Source: Bacteroides sp. M10 (GTDB taxonomy: Bacteria; Bacteroidota; Bacteroidia; Bacteroidales; Bacteroidaceae). From it: a stretch of DNA of 64,000 bases. The stretch spans positions 186,001-250,000 of the forward strand of contig NZ_CP060488.1 of NCBI RefSeq assembly GCF_014334015.1, given 5' to 3'. Below the pieces are notes generated by a model. It was not told the origin of the DNA. It did not search any database and saw nothing but the letters and a program-made list of their open reading frames with translations. Below, in pieces: positions 17,756 to 25,754 of the stretch. Each line of letters starts with the position of its first letter. Position 1 is the first letter of the stretch. The translations under genes and the position numbers were made by a program.

Positions 17756-17787
17756 TTTGCATTTGCCTCATTATTTATGTATCTTTG
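17756..17787 (+). promoter_or_regulatory. Canonical Bacteroides promoter for the HU-like gene
   Basis: TTTG at 17756-17759 and TATCTTTG at 17780-17787 are separated by 20 bases, matching the Bacteroides -33/-7 arrangement. Transcription should begin near 17795, at the left edge of the long inverted repeat, so the transcript would start with the hairpin. Confidence 0.65.
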
Positions 17788-17799
17788 CTTAGTAGTTGT

Positions 17800-17891
17800 C
17801 AAGGGCTCACCCATGTGAACAAACAGGCTATCATTTGTAAACAAAAACGTCCACAGACGTAAACAGCTTTGTTCACATGGGTGAGCCCTTG
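17800..17891. repeat. Perfect 24-bp inverted repeat with structured 44-base loop
   Basis: The left arm (17800-17823) begins CAAGGGCTCACCCATG and the right arm (17868-17891) is its exact reverse complement. The loop contains a second small hairpin, ACGTC (17847-17851) with GACGT (17856-17860). It lies at the predicted 5' end of the HU-like transcript. It could be a leader hairpin that controls expression, a protein-binding or replication-origin structure, or a miniature element. Confidence 0.85.
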
Positions 17892-17991
17892 CAAAGCATT
17901 AGAGCTTAACAAAAGAAACATGAAGCGCTAACGTATTACTACTTAAGAGAATACATAATAAGAACAGTTCATTTAAAACAAATATAAAGCT

Positions 17992-18621
17992 ATGGCAATA
18001 TTATTCGATTGGTATGAAGACCCGAAGCCTTCAGACAAACAGCAGGGAGAAAACGAAAATACCCTGCATCCGCGCATCAAATACAACGGTTCCACAGGGA
18101 CGGATGTACTGCGTCGGCGTATTCAGGAACGTTGCTCACTGACAGAAACAGATGTCTCTGCCGTGCTCGACGCTCTTTCGCACATCATGGGACAGGAATT
18201 GGCGGAGGGACGCCAAGTACATCTGGACGGCATCGGCTATTTCCATCCTTGCCTGACCACCACGGAACCTGTGACGATAGGCACCAAACGGAAAGCAACT
18301 AAAGTGAAACTGAAAGCTATCCAGTTTCGTGCCGACCAGACATTGAAAAACGAATTTGGCGTACTTAAAGTGAAAAGCCTCAAAGGGGGACTGGATTTCA
18401 CCCAACTGACGAACGAGGAAATTGACCTGCAACTGACAAAGTACTTCCGGACTCACCCTTTTATGCGGAGATATGACTTCCAATATCTTTGCGGAATGGC
18501 AAGAAGCACAGCCATGCGACATATCCGGCGTCTGCGCGATGAAGGTAAATTGAAAAATATGGGTGGAGCGATGCAACCAATTTATGTACCAGAAAGCGGT
18601 TATTACGGTAATAATGAATAG
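17992..18621 (+). CDS. HU-like DNA-binding protein with C-terminal helical domain
   Basis: This 209-residue protein carries a Bacteroidetes HU-related (HU-HIG type) DNA-binding domain in residues about 20-125: LRRRIQERCSLTETDVSAVL, then GQELAEGRQVHLDGIGYFHP, the HU-like beta-arm entry. A basic linker (GTKRKATKVKLKAI) follows. The C-terminal part (about 140-200) looks like a helix-turn-helix, with YLCGMARSTAMRHIRRLRDEGK. It is longer than HU proper (about 90 residues), so it is probably a specialised architectural protein. It is divergent from the VirE-like gene across the long inverted repeat and is followed by GTGAGGGT repeats. Such a setting suggests it acts on these sites, which is inference. 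Confidence 0.85.
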   Translation: MAILFDWYEDPKPSDKQQGENENTLHPRIKYNGSTGTDVLRRRIQERCSLTETDVSAVLDALSHIMGQELAEGRQVHLDGIGYFHPCLTTTEPVTIGTKRKATKVKLKAIQFRADQTLKNEFGVLKVKSLKGGLDFTQLTNEEIDLQLTKYFRTHPFMRRYDFQYLCGMARSTAMRHIRRLRDEGKLKNMGGAMQPIYVPESGYYGNNE

Positions 18622-18672
18622 ATTAGTGTAAAAACGAAATAAGATTAGTCAGCCCAAATCAGGACGAATCAG

Positions 18673-18773
18673 GGTGAGGGTAAAAAGTTACCCTCACCTA
18701 CTCTCACCCTTACCCTCACACCTGTAACACCGATGAATAAAGGGATTAAGGCAAAGGGTGAGGGTGTGAGGGT
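18673..18773. repeat. Cluster of GTGAGGGT repeats (iteron-like)
   Basis: Five exact GTGAGGGT units occur within 100 bases. Three are forward (18674-18681, 18758-18765, 18766-18773, the last two in direct tandem) and two inverted (18690-18697, 18712-18719), plus a degenerate copy near 18701-18710. The first pair forms a perfect 11-bp hairpin, GGTGAGGGTAA (18673-18683) with TTACCCTCACC (18688-18698), around AAAG. The arrangement resembles binding sites for a replication or partition protein. The hairpin may also act as the terminator of the HU-like gene. Confidence 0.75.
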
Positions 18774-18887
18774 AAAACTGCTACAAACATTTATTTGAAA
18801 AGAATGACGTGAGCTGTTGACCACGTGGAATAATCACATATTCGCTTAAATTCCCATAATTTATTGCCCGATATCGAAGAAAGACAA

Positions 18888-18895
18888 TATCTTTG
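18888..18895 (+). promoter_or_regulatory. -7 promoter box for the RhuM-family gene
   Basis: TATCTTTG matches TAnnTTTG; ATTG at 18863-18866, 21 bases upstream, may be the -33 element. It lies inside the longest ORF and so selects the start at 18924. Confidence 0.55.
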
Positions 18896-18923
18896 TTTTA
18901 TATTGTGCGACAAAGTGATTCCT

Positions 18924-19955
18924 ATGAGCAAGAAACTTCAAATACATAACAGCACGGCAGAGTTCCTTATCTTTCAATTAGAGAGCAAAGAGGAGGGAGT
19001 AGAAGTTCTCTATAACGATGAAACGCTATGGCTGACGCAAGACGCATTAGCCATGCTGTTTGATAAAGGTCGTTCAACGATTGCCGAACATCTGCAAAAC
19101 ATCTTTCAAAGTGGTGAGTTACAAGAAGATTCAGTTTGTCGGAAATTCCGACGAACTGCTGCCGATGGAAAGGACTATGCAACCAAATATTACAATTTGG
19201 ATGCAGTAATTTCGGTGGGTTATCGTGTAAATTCAGTACGTGCGACCCAATTCCGGCAATGGTGTACATACGTACTTCGTCAGTTTGCCATACGGGGGTA
19301 TGTGATAGACCGAAAACGAATGGAGAACGGCACTTTCATAAATGAAGACTATTTCGAGCACTTGCTAGCCGAGATTCGGGAAATACGATTGAGCGAAAGA
19401 CGCTTTTACCAAAAACTTACCGATATATACGCAACGAGTATCGATTATAACCGGGATGCTCTCACCACACGTGCATTCTTTAAGAAAGTGCAGAATAAGA
19501 TGCACTATGCCATTCACGGACATACGGCTGCTGAACTGATAGTGGAGCGAGCTGATGCCGAAAAGGAACACATGGGACTTACCACTTGGGAAAAAGCACC
19601 TGATGGTAAGATTGTAAAGACTGATGTCTCTATAGCCAAAAATTACCTCAAAGAGAATGAACTTGAGTCCATGGGGCGTATCGTGGGAGCTTTCTTGGAT
19701 TTAGCCGAAGATAGAGCCAAACGACATATCCCAATGACTATGGAGGATTGGGCAACACGTATTGATAAATTCTTAGACAGTGACGACCGCCCTATCTTGT
19801 TAGATGCAGGTAAGGTGTCAGCAGAACAAGCCAAATTATATGCAGAATGTGAATTTGAAAAATACCGCATCATTCAAGACCGACTGTTTCAATCCGATTT
19901 TGACAAGTTCGAAACAGATAATCTACTTGATTTTAATAGTAACCAGGAGATGTAG
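18924..19955 (+). CDS. RhuM-family protein
   Basis: The 343-residue protein matches the virulence RhuM family, first noted in a Salmonella pathogenicity island and common on mobile elements, with no established biochemical role. Visible family features are an N-terminal winged-helix-like region, WLTQDALAMLFDKGRSTIAEH, followed by FRRTAADGKDYATKYYNLDAVISVGYRVNS, and RATQFRQWCTYVLRQFAIRGYVIDRKRM. The C-terminal half has FFKKVQNKMHYAIHGHTAAE and YLKENELESMGRIV. I use ATG 18924 because the promoter box at 18888-18895 excludes the ATG at 18864. No toxin, restriction or Fic gene lies beside it. The location after the repeat cluster fits an accessory-element origin. Confidence 0.88.
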   Translation: MSKKLQIHNSTAEFLIFQLESKEEGVEVLYNDETLWLTQDALAMLFDKGRSTIAEHLQNIFQSGELQEDSVCRKFRRTAADGKDYATKYYNLDAVISVGYRVNSVRATQFRQWCTYVLRQFAIRGYVIDRKRMENGTFINEDYFEHLLAEIREIRLSERRFYQKLTDIYATSIDYNRDALTTRAFFKKVQNKMHYAIHGHTAAELIVERADAEKEHMGLTTWEKAPDGKIVKTDVSIAKNYLKENELESMGRIVGAFLDLAEDRAKRHIPMTMEDWATRIDKFLDSDDRPILLDAGKVSAEQAKLYAECEFEKYRIIQDRLFQSDFDKFETDNLLDFNSNQEM

Positions 19956-19958
19956 CCA

Positions 19959-19978
19959 TTATACATAATAGTGTATAA
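19959..19978 (+). terminator. Short hairpin after the RhuM gene
   Basis: TTATACA (19959-19965) pairs with TGTATAA (19972-19978) around a 6-base loop, just after the stop. It is AT-only apart from one GC pair and has no clear T tail, so it is a weak candidate. The remaining 275 bases to 20253 show nothing I can name beyond a small GC-rich CGACC/GGTCG repeat near 20165-20180. Confidence 0.25.
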
Positions 19979-20253
19979 ACAATCTGCGAACACCGAAAAA
20001 GCAAGAAATTCTTTGTCATTTCTTTATTATCCTCCATAAATCATTTCTCTTTGTCTTTTGAAAGCCAAAATGGAATGCGGCATATTGAAACGTTTTTGCG
20101 CTAAGAAAACTACCAATTTGATTATAAACAAAAAACTGAATCTCAATAAATCTGTTTCATACGTGCGACCTAGGGTCGGGCATGTGAGTATATTTATTAG
20201 ATTCTAGGTATTGGTAGTATCTCTTAGCGGATAAATATCTTATTTATAAACAG

Positions 20254-21693
20254 TCATTCCTTCACTTCCCAAGTATCAGTTCTAAAGGACGCTACTGGAA
20301 TGCCATAGCGACTATAAAGTGTCCCTTTCTCATAATTCCGGAAACAATAACGGACAGCTACAGGAACAGGAACTTTCTCACAATCCACTTCAAGACGTCC
20401 CGTATATTTCTCTATCCGTGCGGTAGCAGGATAAAAAACACGATCACTGCCGGCTACCTCTATTCCGGAAATAGTGGCTCCCAAAGGAGCAAGCCCTTCA
20501 CTGCCACAGTCAAAAGTCAAATATGCTTTACCGTTGGCCACTTCCATAGATTGATAAACAGGGGCGTCCGGAACAAATCCTTTCAATCCATAACTCCCGG
20601 AAAGAGCCAGCAGGGCCAACCGCTCGCCGACTTTACGTTTATGAGCCGGATGAATACAATTACAATCACCGATGTCCATCGTTACAACCATATTGCTGTT
20701 CGGAATCTCTTTTAAATTCAGTAACTGCGCCTCACGCAATAAAGCACTCCCTACCAATTCAGCCCCCTCATACGCAAAAGGAGCTATCTGAACATAATAA
20801 AACGGCAATTCACCTTGCCCCCATGCCTCACGCAACATCTTGACAAAAGCCGGCTGCAGTCTGCGATATAAATCCGGATCTTTCCGATTAGATTCGCCCT
20901 GATACCAAAGAAAACCTTTGATGGTATATTGCTCGACAGGAGCAATCATCGCATTGTAAAGCATACAAGACTGATACTTCGGCCGTTCAATGAACGTTGT
21001 ATCATCAAGAAAGCCCAGATCAAACGCTTTAAAAGGAGCTAACACTTCACGGCTCATCCAAGCCTGAATGGATGTTCCACCCCACGAAGAAACAATAATG
21101 CCAACCGGCACATCAAGTACCTGTTGAAGATAGTCAGCAAAAAAATAAGCAGTTGCACTCGTTTCAGATACCACTTCCGGAGTATTTTTCAACCATTGTG
21201 CCCGGCAATTCTTTTGCGGCATTCGCGCTCCCTCCTGTCCAATCGTACAAATTCGTATCGGTCGTGAAGGTTTGGCACGGACAATCATATCCACCGCATC
21301 AGCAATAGGCTGATTAGCCTTTCCCATCAAAGGCATCTCCATATTCGACTGACCGGCACATAACCACACCTCACCAATCAGAACATCACGAAGCATCAAA
21401 TCTTCACCGTCACTTAAACTTATTGAGTAAGGTCCTCCCGCAACGGGTGTCTTCAAACTCGCACGCCACATTCCCGCATCATCTGCCCGGACTGTATACA
21501 ACTTCTTATCCCAGGAAGGACAGATAGTAACCATTTTCTTTGGTGATGCCATCCCCCATAGTTGCACATCGTTTTGTTGTTGCAAAACCATGTTATCAGT
21601 GAAAAGAGAAGGTAAGACGACCTTAGCATGCATATTTACCATGCCCAATATTGTCAGAAGAAAAACAAGAAATCTCATATCCCGCCAGTTCAT
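20254..21693 (-). CDS. Sialate O-acetylesterase-like carbohydrate esterase
   Basis: This SGNH-fold esterase removes O-acetyl groups from sugars. The family was named for 9-O-acetyl-sialic acid, but PUL members also deacetylate plant glycans. The nucleophile motif is WLCAGQSNMEMP with Ser116, and the FLWYQGESNRKDPDLY segment and the later CNCIHPAHKRKVGERL (Asp/His region) complete the catalytic site. A signal peptide is visible (RFLVFLLTILGMVNMHA), so it is periplasmic or surface-located. At 479 residues it is normal for the family. The start codon overlaps the GH65 stop by 4 bases (ATGA), so both are translated from one mRNA. Translation may instead begin at the ATG five codons downstream. 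It is the last gene of the ECF-controlled PUL. Confidence 0.88.
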   Translation of the reverse strand: MNWRDMRFLVFLLTILGMVNMHAKVVLPSLFTDNMVLQQQNDVQLWGMASPKKMVTICPSWDKKLYTVRADDAGMWRASLKTPVAGGPYSISLSDGEDLMLRDVLIGEVWLCAGQSNMEMPLMGKANQPIADAVDMIVRAKPSRPIRICTIGQEGARMPQKNCRAQWLKNTPEVVSETSATAYFFADYLQQVLDVPVGIIVSSWGGTSIQAWMSREVLAPFKAFDLGFLDDTTFIERPKYQSCMLYNAMIAPVEQYTIKGFLWYQGESNRKDPDLYRRLQPAFVKMLREAWGQGELPFYYVQIAPFAYEGAELVGSALLREAQLLNLKEIPNSNMVVTMDIGDCNCIHPAHKRKVGERLALLALSGSYGLKGFVPDAPVYQSMEVANGKAYLTFDCGSEGLAPLGATISGIEVAGSDRVFYPATARIEKYTGRLEVDCEKVPVPVAVRYCFRNYEKGTLYSRYGIPVASFRTDTWEVKE

Positions 21694-23747
21694 TTAATGG
21701 TATAATCCTTTTTCTCTTTCCCTATTCCTTTCAGAGTTAGAGATTTCCAAGCGTCAGGAAGCGTTCCTTTTCCGGCAGCAATCCCTTTATCCGTAATATC
21801 CAGTCCGCCAAATCCCATCAATACCGACTGCAATACACCGCCAGCCCCTGTCAGGAAATAGGGATTCGTACCACCGTCAAATTCGGCTATCACCCGGAAT
21901 GGCGGATTCAGATTGGGACAATAGGAATCCCTAAAATAATGCCATGCACGTTCACGATCTCCCAATCGAGTAAACAAAATGGAGTAAATGGACTTCGACA
22001 TGGCAGGTGTTTTCTTTCTCGGAACAGTCTGAAGATAGTATTCGAGATCTTTTCGAATTTGCTCTTTATCCGTAACAAGCTTTAAAGGGAAAGCCAACAG
22101 GCAAACATCGGCCTGCTTCGTTATAGCTCCGTCATACGTATCATGTTCTGCCGTTACTCCATTGGCCAGTTGCCGGAAACGGAGTTTTCCCGCAACAGTC
22201 GCCCACATCGGGTCCGATTTCATATTCAGCAGTTTGGCAGCTTTACAGGCAGCTTCCAAAGTAGATTTTGCGACACCGTTTGTATAAGCATTATTATTCA
22301 CATTCTTTCCCCCTTGAGGATTCTGATTCCATTCATCCGCTCCAATCACATTCCTGATTTCATACTCCCCTGCTTCATTCGGTTCCGAACGGCTCACCCA
22401 ATAATCGGCAGCGGCACTAATGATGGGAAATCCCTTTTGGCGAAGCCATTCCAAATCCTGCACCACAGAATAATATTGCCAGGTTGCCATAGCCACATCC
22501 CCTGTAATATGATTTTCGAAAGGACCATAAATGTTGGTTACCGTATTATCCTCGTTTCCCTTATCACTACTTTCCCATGGATACATTGCTCCTTTGTAGC
22601 CGTGCATAAAAGCATTATGCTTGGCTGCGTCCAGACGTTGATAACGATACTCTATCATTGATTCCGCCAATTCGGGATGAAGTAGTAACAAAGCCGGAAA
22701 AATCCACGTATCAGCATCCCAAAACACGTGTCCGTTATAGCCGAAGCCCGAAAGTCCCATCGGAGAACAGGATAATCCCGATCCTTCACGCACAAAAGCA
22801 TACGTATGATAAAGCATACTGTGAATATCTTGTTGCGACTGAAGATCGCCCTCAATCACTATATCACTTTCCCAAAGTTTATCCCATGCAGCCTCGTGCT
22901 TACTCCACAATCGTTCGACGCCTTCTACCGCAGCAAATGCCGTCAACCGTTCCACCTCATTCCTGACATCGGCATGAGTGACAGAGGAAAGCGTCGTCCC
23001 TATAATCGAAAAAGTATAGGGTTGACCTGCCTGTAAACGGACCGTAAACTCTTGTGTATGTACCCCAACTCCCCGTGCACTTCGATGACAGACTTCCGGA
23101 CGAGGAAAGGAGGCATCGAAGACAAACGACGAACAAGCCCCGATTTCAAATTCCCGGACCGGAGATTTTGCTACTGACGTGCAGAGGTCAATCGCTGTCT
23201 TTCCATTGAAAATCCGGTTGTAATATTCCTGCGGATTACGCAGTGATTCATGTACCGTCATTATATTCGCCACGGATACTTCTATGTTTTCTTTCGGAAT
23301 GATCTGCACACGCAACAAACATGAATAAGGCAAATGACGCAATGATGTATATTGATATTCAACACGGGCCAGTGATTTATAATCAAATTCTCCACAAAAC
23401 ACTCCCCGACGCATATCCAAAGTCTGTTTGTAACCGGATATCTGGGAAGCCTTCACCGTAGAACCGTTTATCTGCAATTCCGTATCAAGCATATTGATGC
23501 CATGCAGGAAATTGTTTACTCTCCCCTTACCATAAATATCATAAACTCCTCCCAACACGACGCGGGAAACCTTCAAAGGTTCGGGAGAAGAGACTAACCC
23601 CAACATACCATTAGCTACAGTTATTCCATAATAGGATTGGGGGTCAATTTGTTCTGCAGTAATTTTCCAGGCATCTTGTGCGGACAGACCAATAACAGGC
23701 CACAACCCGCCCAACAGCAGGAATATTAAAAAGTTCCTTTTTCTCAT
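21690..23747 (-). CDS. Exported glycoside hydrolase family 65 enzyme
   Basis: The (alpha/alpha)6-barrel GH65 family acts on alpha-glucosides such as kojibiose, nigerose, trehalose and maltose, mostly as phosphorylases. Here FWDADTWIFPALLLLHP and MYPWESSDKGNEDN are GH65 landmarks. VIGADEWNQN contains the conserved general acid, Glu472. A clear signal peptide (FLIFLLLGGLWPVIGLSAQ) exports it, which is unusual because phosphorylases work with cytoplasmic phosphate. A hydrolytic role, as reported for exported Bacteroidetes GH65 members, is therefore more likely. The protein (685 residues) is somewhat shorter than the usual 750-800. It is translationally coupled to the esterase downstream. A hairpin lies between it and the PKD/propeller gene upstream. 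Confidence 0.88.
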   Translation of the reverse strand: MRKRNFLIFLLLGGLWPVIGLSAQDAWKITAEQIDPQSYYGITVANGMLGLVSSPEPLKVSRVVLGGVYDIYGKGRVNNFLHGINMLDTELQINGSTVKASQISGYKQTLDMRRGVFCGEFDYKSLARVEYQYTSLRHLPYSCLLRVQIIPKENIEVSVANIMTVHESLRNPQEYYNRIFNGKTAIDLCTSVAKSPVREFEIGACSSFVFDASFPRPEVCHRSARGVGVHTQEFTVRLQAGQPYTFSIIGTTLSSVTHADVRNEVERLTAFAAVEGVERLWSKHEAAWDKLWESDIVIEGDLQSQQDIHSMLYHTYAFVREGSGLSCSPMGLSGFGYNGHVFWDADTWIFPALLLLHPELAESMIEYRYQRLDAAKHNAFMHGYKGAMYPWESSDKGNEDNTVTNIYGPFENHITGDVAMATWQYYSVVQDLEWLRQKGFPIISAAADYWVSRSEPNEAGEYEIRNVIGADEWNQNPQGGKNVNNNAYTNGVAKSTLEAACKAAKLLNMKSDPMWATVAGKLRFRQLANGVTAEHDTYDGAITKQADVCLLAFPLKLVTDKEQIRKDLEYYLQTVPRKKTPAMSKSIYSILFTRLGDRERAWHYFRDSYCPNLNPPFRVIAEFDGGTNPYFLTGAGGVLQSVLMGFGGLDITDKGIAAGKGTLPDAWKSLTLKGIGKEKKDYTIK

Positions 23748-23798
23748 TTTATCTGTATTTTATAAGCTTCTTATGAATGCATAGCCAGTCTTTTCTCA

Positions 23799-23824
23799 TC
23801 GGAGCAAGGCAAAACCCGCTCCGA
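23799..23824 (-). terminator. Hairpin between the PKD/propeller gene and GH65
   Basis: TCGGAGC (23799-23805) pairs perfectly with GCTCCGA (23818-23824). Read on the minus strand it follows the propeller-protein stop by about 45 bases and precedes the GH65 start by about 50. It could be a terminator or attenuator that lowers expression of the last two PUL genes, or an mRNA-stabilising hairpin. Confidence 0.45.
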
Positions 23825-23869
23825 CGAAAAAAGAAACATGCTAACTAAAAGTCTGTATGGATAAAAAAA

Positions 23870-25723
23870 CTAATACATATATCCGCTCTTACCCGGATTA
23901 CCGCCCATCTGCGACCACGCATTGGCTGCATAACCTGTCGCTGCGCCTTCAACAGCAAATAGAGTTGGTTTTCCTTCCAGCATACCGGTCACATAGATAA
24001 TGCCATCAGCAGATATGGTAGGAGAAGATTTCAACCCCGTCCCAAGTTGGAGCGAAGCAATTGCTTTTCCTGTGGCCGGTTCAAGCTTCACCAAAGAACC
24101 TTTTTCCGTATCATTATAGTAGATATAACCTTCATTATCTATAGCCGGAACACCATAAGCAGTGCCTGCCACTTCCGTTGCCCATAGAACGGAGCCTGTA
24201 GAGGAAATAGCAGTAATATATTTGTCAGTAGCTACATACACAACCCCATTTCCATCAACAACCAAGCCATAACCGGTTTGTTTATTTTCCCCTTTGACAG
24301 CAGTGTACCATTCAGGAGCCGAAACATTACCTTCGGTCGTTTTCTTGGTATCGTAACAATAGACTAATGCTTTGGTCTCATTGGTAGATATGCGGGCTCC
24401 CAAATTAAGGCAAAGGATATATGCTTTTCCATCCGCACCGACAGCGATCTGGCTACCATTAGGCTGGTCATTCGGAGCATAATTTTGCTCATTGGTCGAC
24501 TTGCTCCAGCTATTGCCTTTCGGGAAGAAGATGTGTGTACCATACGAACGGCCTCCACTCTGACCTGTGTTGACAAGCGCCCTGCCATCTTTTAATCCCA
24601 CACAACCGCCATAACTTCCGGAAGATGTCTTCTCTGCATATTGCAGCACACCGGATATCTTATCATAAATACGGAAATGCATACCATCCGTGCTCGGAGC
24701 TGAATTTGTCAGAATCATCACATACCGATCCGTAACAACCGGAGCACCGAAAGGACGCATACTCGATTTGGCACCAATCGAAGTAAACCACTTCTGCGTT
24801 CCACCATCCGCACCACCTTTCACCGCATAAAGACTGGCAGACTTAGCTGCATCCGCTTTGGAAGTGTTATCTCCGACAGCCACATAAACCACTCCATCGG
24901 AATCCACCGTAGGAGTCGGGTGCTGATAGTCGGAGCCACGATTCGGTTCATTGTTTTGTCCGCAATCAAATCCCCAAACCCGTTCACCGAGTTTGGTGAA
25001 ACAAACCAGATTATAATTACTGGAAGAAACATAAACATACTCACCATCCGCACTTGTTGCCGGAGAAGTGCCAATCACCACTCCCTGTTCATCATAAGAG
25101 TGAGCCCATAATACCCCAAGGCTACCGGCACTCTTGGCTACATCAACTGTGACAGTCTTAGTATCTTTCCGTTTTTTATTGTCCGTTACCGTCAGCGATA
25201 CATTTATTTTCCCATGCGAACCGAAAGTCACTGTCGGATTTTCCTCCGTTGAAAGGATAGCACCGAAAGTCCATTCTCTCTTAATAATCTCACATCCTTC
25301 CGCCGCTTTCGACTGATCCGTAAATACCACTTCCTCACCCGCTACAATTTGTTCGGGAAGCCAGCTGAAATCTGCCGTAGGGCGAATACCGTCGTCTATT
25401 ATTTTAATTGTCTTTTCAAATACTGATTTCATTGAACCGTGATCCGAAGTAACAGTCAGACGAAAAAGATAGTCTCCGCCCTCTTCCACGCTAAATGGTT
25501 CGGGAGCAGCCAGTTCATAGGAAACCTTACCCATAAATTCCCATTTGCAGACTGCAATCTGGGCATTCTCCGCTGTCGACGTATTCGTTAGGGTAATCAA
25601 ATCACCAATCTCATAGGATTCTTTATCTGTAGTGAATCCAGCCTGCACCCATGCCTCTTCTGCAGGGTTACACCCCACTAACAGGCCGACAGCAGCTATC
25701 AATAAATATATGATTCTTTTCAT
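23870..25723 (-). CDS. PKD-domain / PQQ-type beta-propeller lipoprotein
   Basis: This 617-residue lipoprotein has a signal peptide ending LLVGC (Cys18). Two PKD-like Ig domains follow, at about residues 25-110 and 113-195 (TADFSWLPEQIVAGEEVVFTD, ISLTVT-type strands). From about 200 to the end are repeats of the PQQ/quinoprotein beta-propeller type, for example GVVYVAVGDN, GNGVVYVATDKYITAISSTG and GYIYYNDTEKGSLVKLEPATGK. No catalytic motif is evident. It sits in the SusC/SusD operon where many PULs place a surface glycan-binding protein (SusE/F-like position), so a carbohydrate-binding surface role is the most likely inference. It is 31 bases downstream of the phosphatase-fold lipoprotein gene. 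Confidence 0.8.
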   Translation of the reverse strand: MKRIIYLLIAAVGLLVGCNPAEEAWVQAGFTTDKESYEIGDLITLTNTSTAENAQIAVCKWEFMGKVSYELAAPEPFSVEEGGDYLFRLTVTSDHGSMKSVFEKTIKIIDDGIRPTADFSWLPEQIVAGEEVVFTDQSKAAEGCEIIKREWTFGAILSTEENPTVTFGSHGKINVSLTVTDNKKRKDTKTVTVDVAKSAGSLGVLWAHSYDEQGVVIGTSPATSADGEYVYVSSSNYNLVCFTKLGERVWGFDCGQNNEPNRGSDYQHPTPTVDSDGVVYVAVGDNTSKADAAKSASLYAVKGGADGGTQKWFTSIGAKSSMRPFGAPVVTDRYVMILTNSAPSTDGMHFRIYDKISGVLQYAEKTSSGSYGGCVGLKDGRALVNTGQSGGRSYGTHIFFPKGNSWSKSTNEQNYAPNDQPNGSQIAVGADGKAYILCLNLGARISTNETKALVYCYDTKKTTEGNVSAPEWYTAVKGENKQTGYGLVVDGNGVVYVATDKYITAISSTGSVLWATEVAGTAYGVPAIDNEGYIYYNDTEKGSLVKLEPATGKAIASLQLGTGLKSSPTISADGIIYVTGMLEGKPTLFAVEGAATGYAANAWSQMGGNPGKSGYMY

Positions 25724-25754
25724 TGCGTTTCTGTAATTTTAGATGATCGTTTCA

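Larger units (their letters stand above)
17645..17991. other. Divergent VirE/HU spacer with promoter and long inverted repeat
   Basis: The 347-base spacer holds a strong plus-strand promoter (17756-17787) and a perfect 24-bp inverted repeat with a structured loop (17800-17891). About 100 AT-rich bases then lead to the HU-like start. A weak minus-strand -7-like sequence (TACCTTTA, near 17694-17701) could serve the VirE gene. No ORF is evident. Confidence 0.6.
18622..18923. other. Repeat-rich spacer between HU-like and RhuM genes
   Basis: About 300 bases without a gene. The first half carries the GTGAGGGT repeat cluster (18673-18773); the second half carries the RhuM promoter box (18888-18895). 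An in-frame ATG at 18864 lies upstream of that box and is unlikely to be used. Confidence 0.6.

Noticed and set aside
17800..17891. The long inverted repeat as insertion-sequence ends or an invertible promoter
   Set aside because: The 44-base loop has no transposase and no promoter to flip, and no recombinase gene is adjacent. A miniature element remains possible.
18673..18773. GTGAGGGT cluster as a CRISPR array
   Set aside because: The units are 8 bp, occur in both orientations and have irregular spacing; there are no cas genes.
18864..18923. Longer RhuM start at 18864
   Set aside because: A TAnnTTTG promoter box (18888-18895) lies inside it, so the transcript would begin after this ATG.
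20160..20185. GC-rich CGACC/GGTCG repeat near 20165 as an attachment site
   Set aside because: The stem is only 5 bp, and no integrase or second copy is visible.
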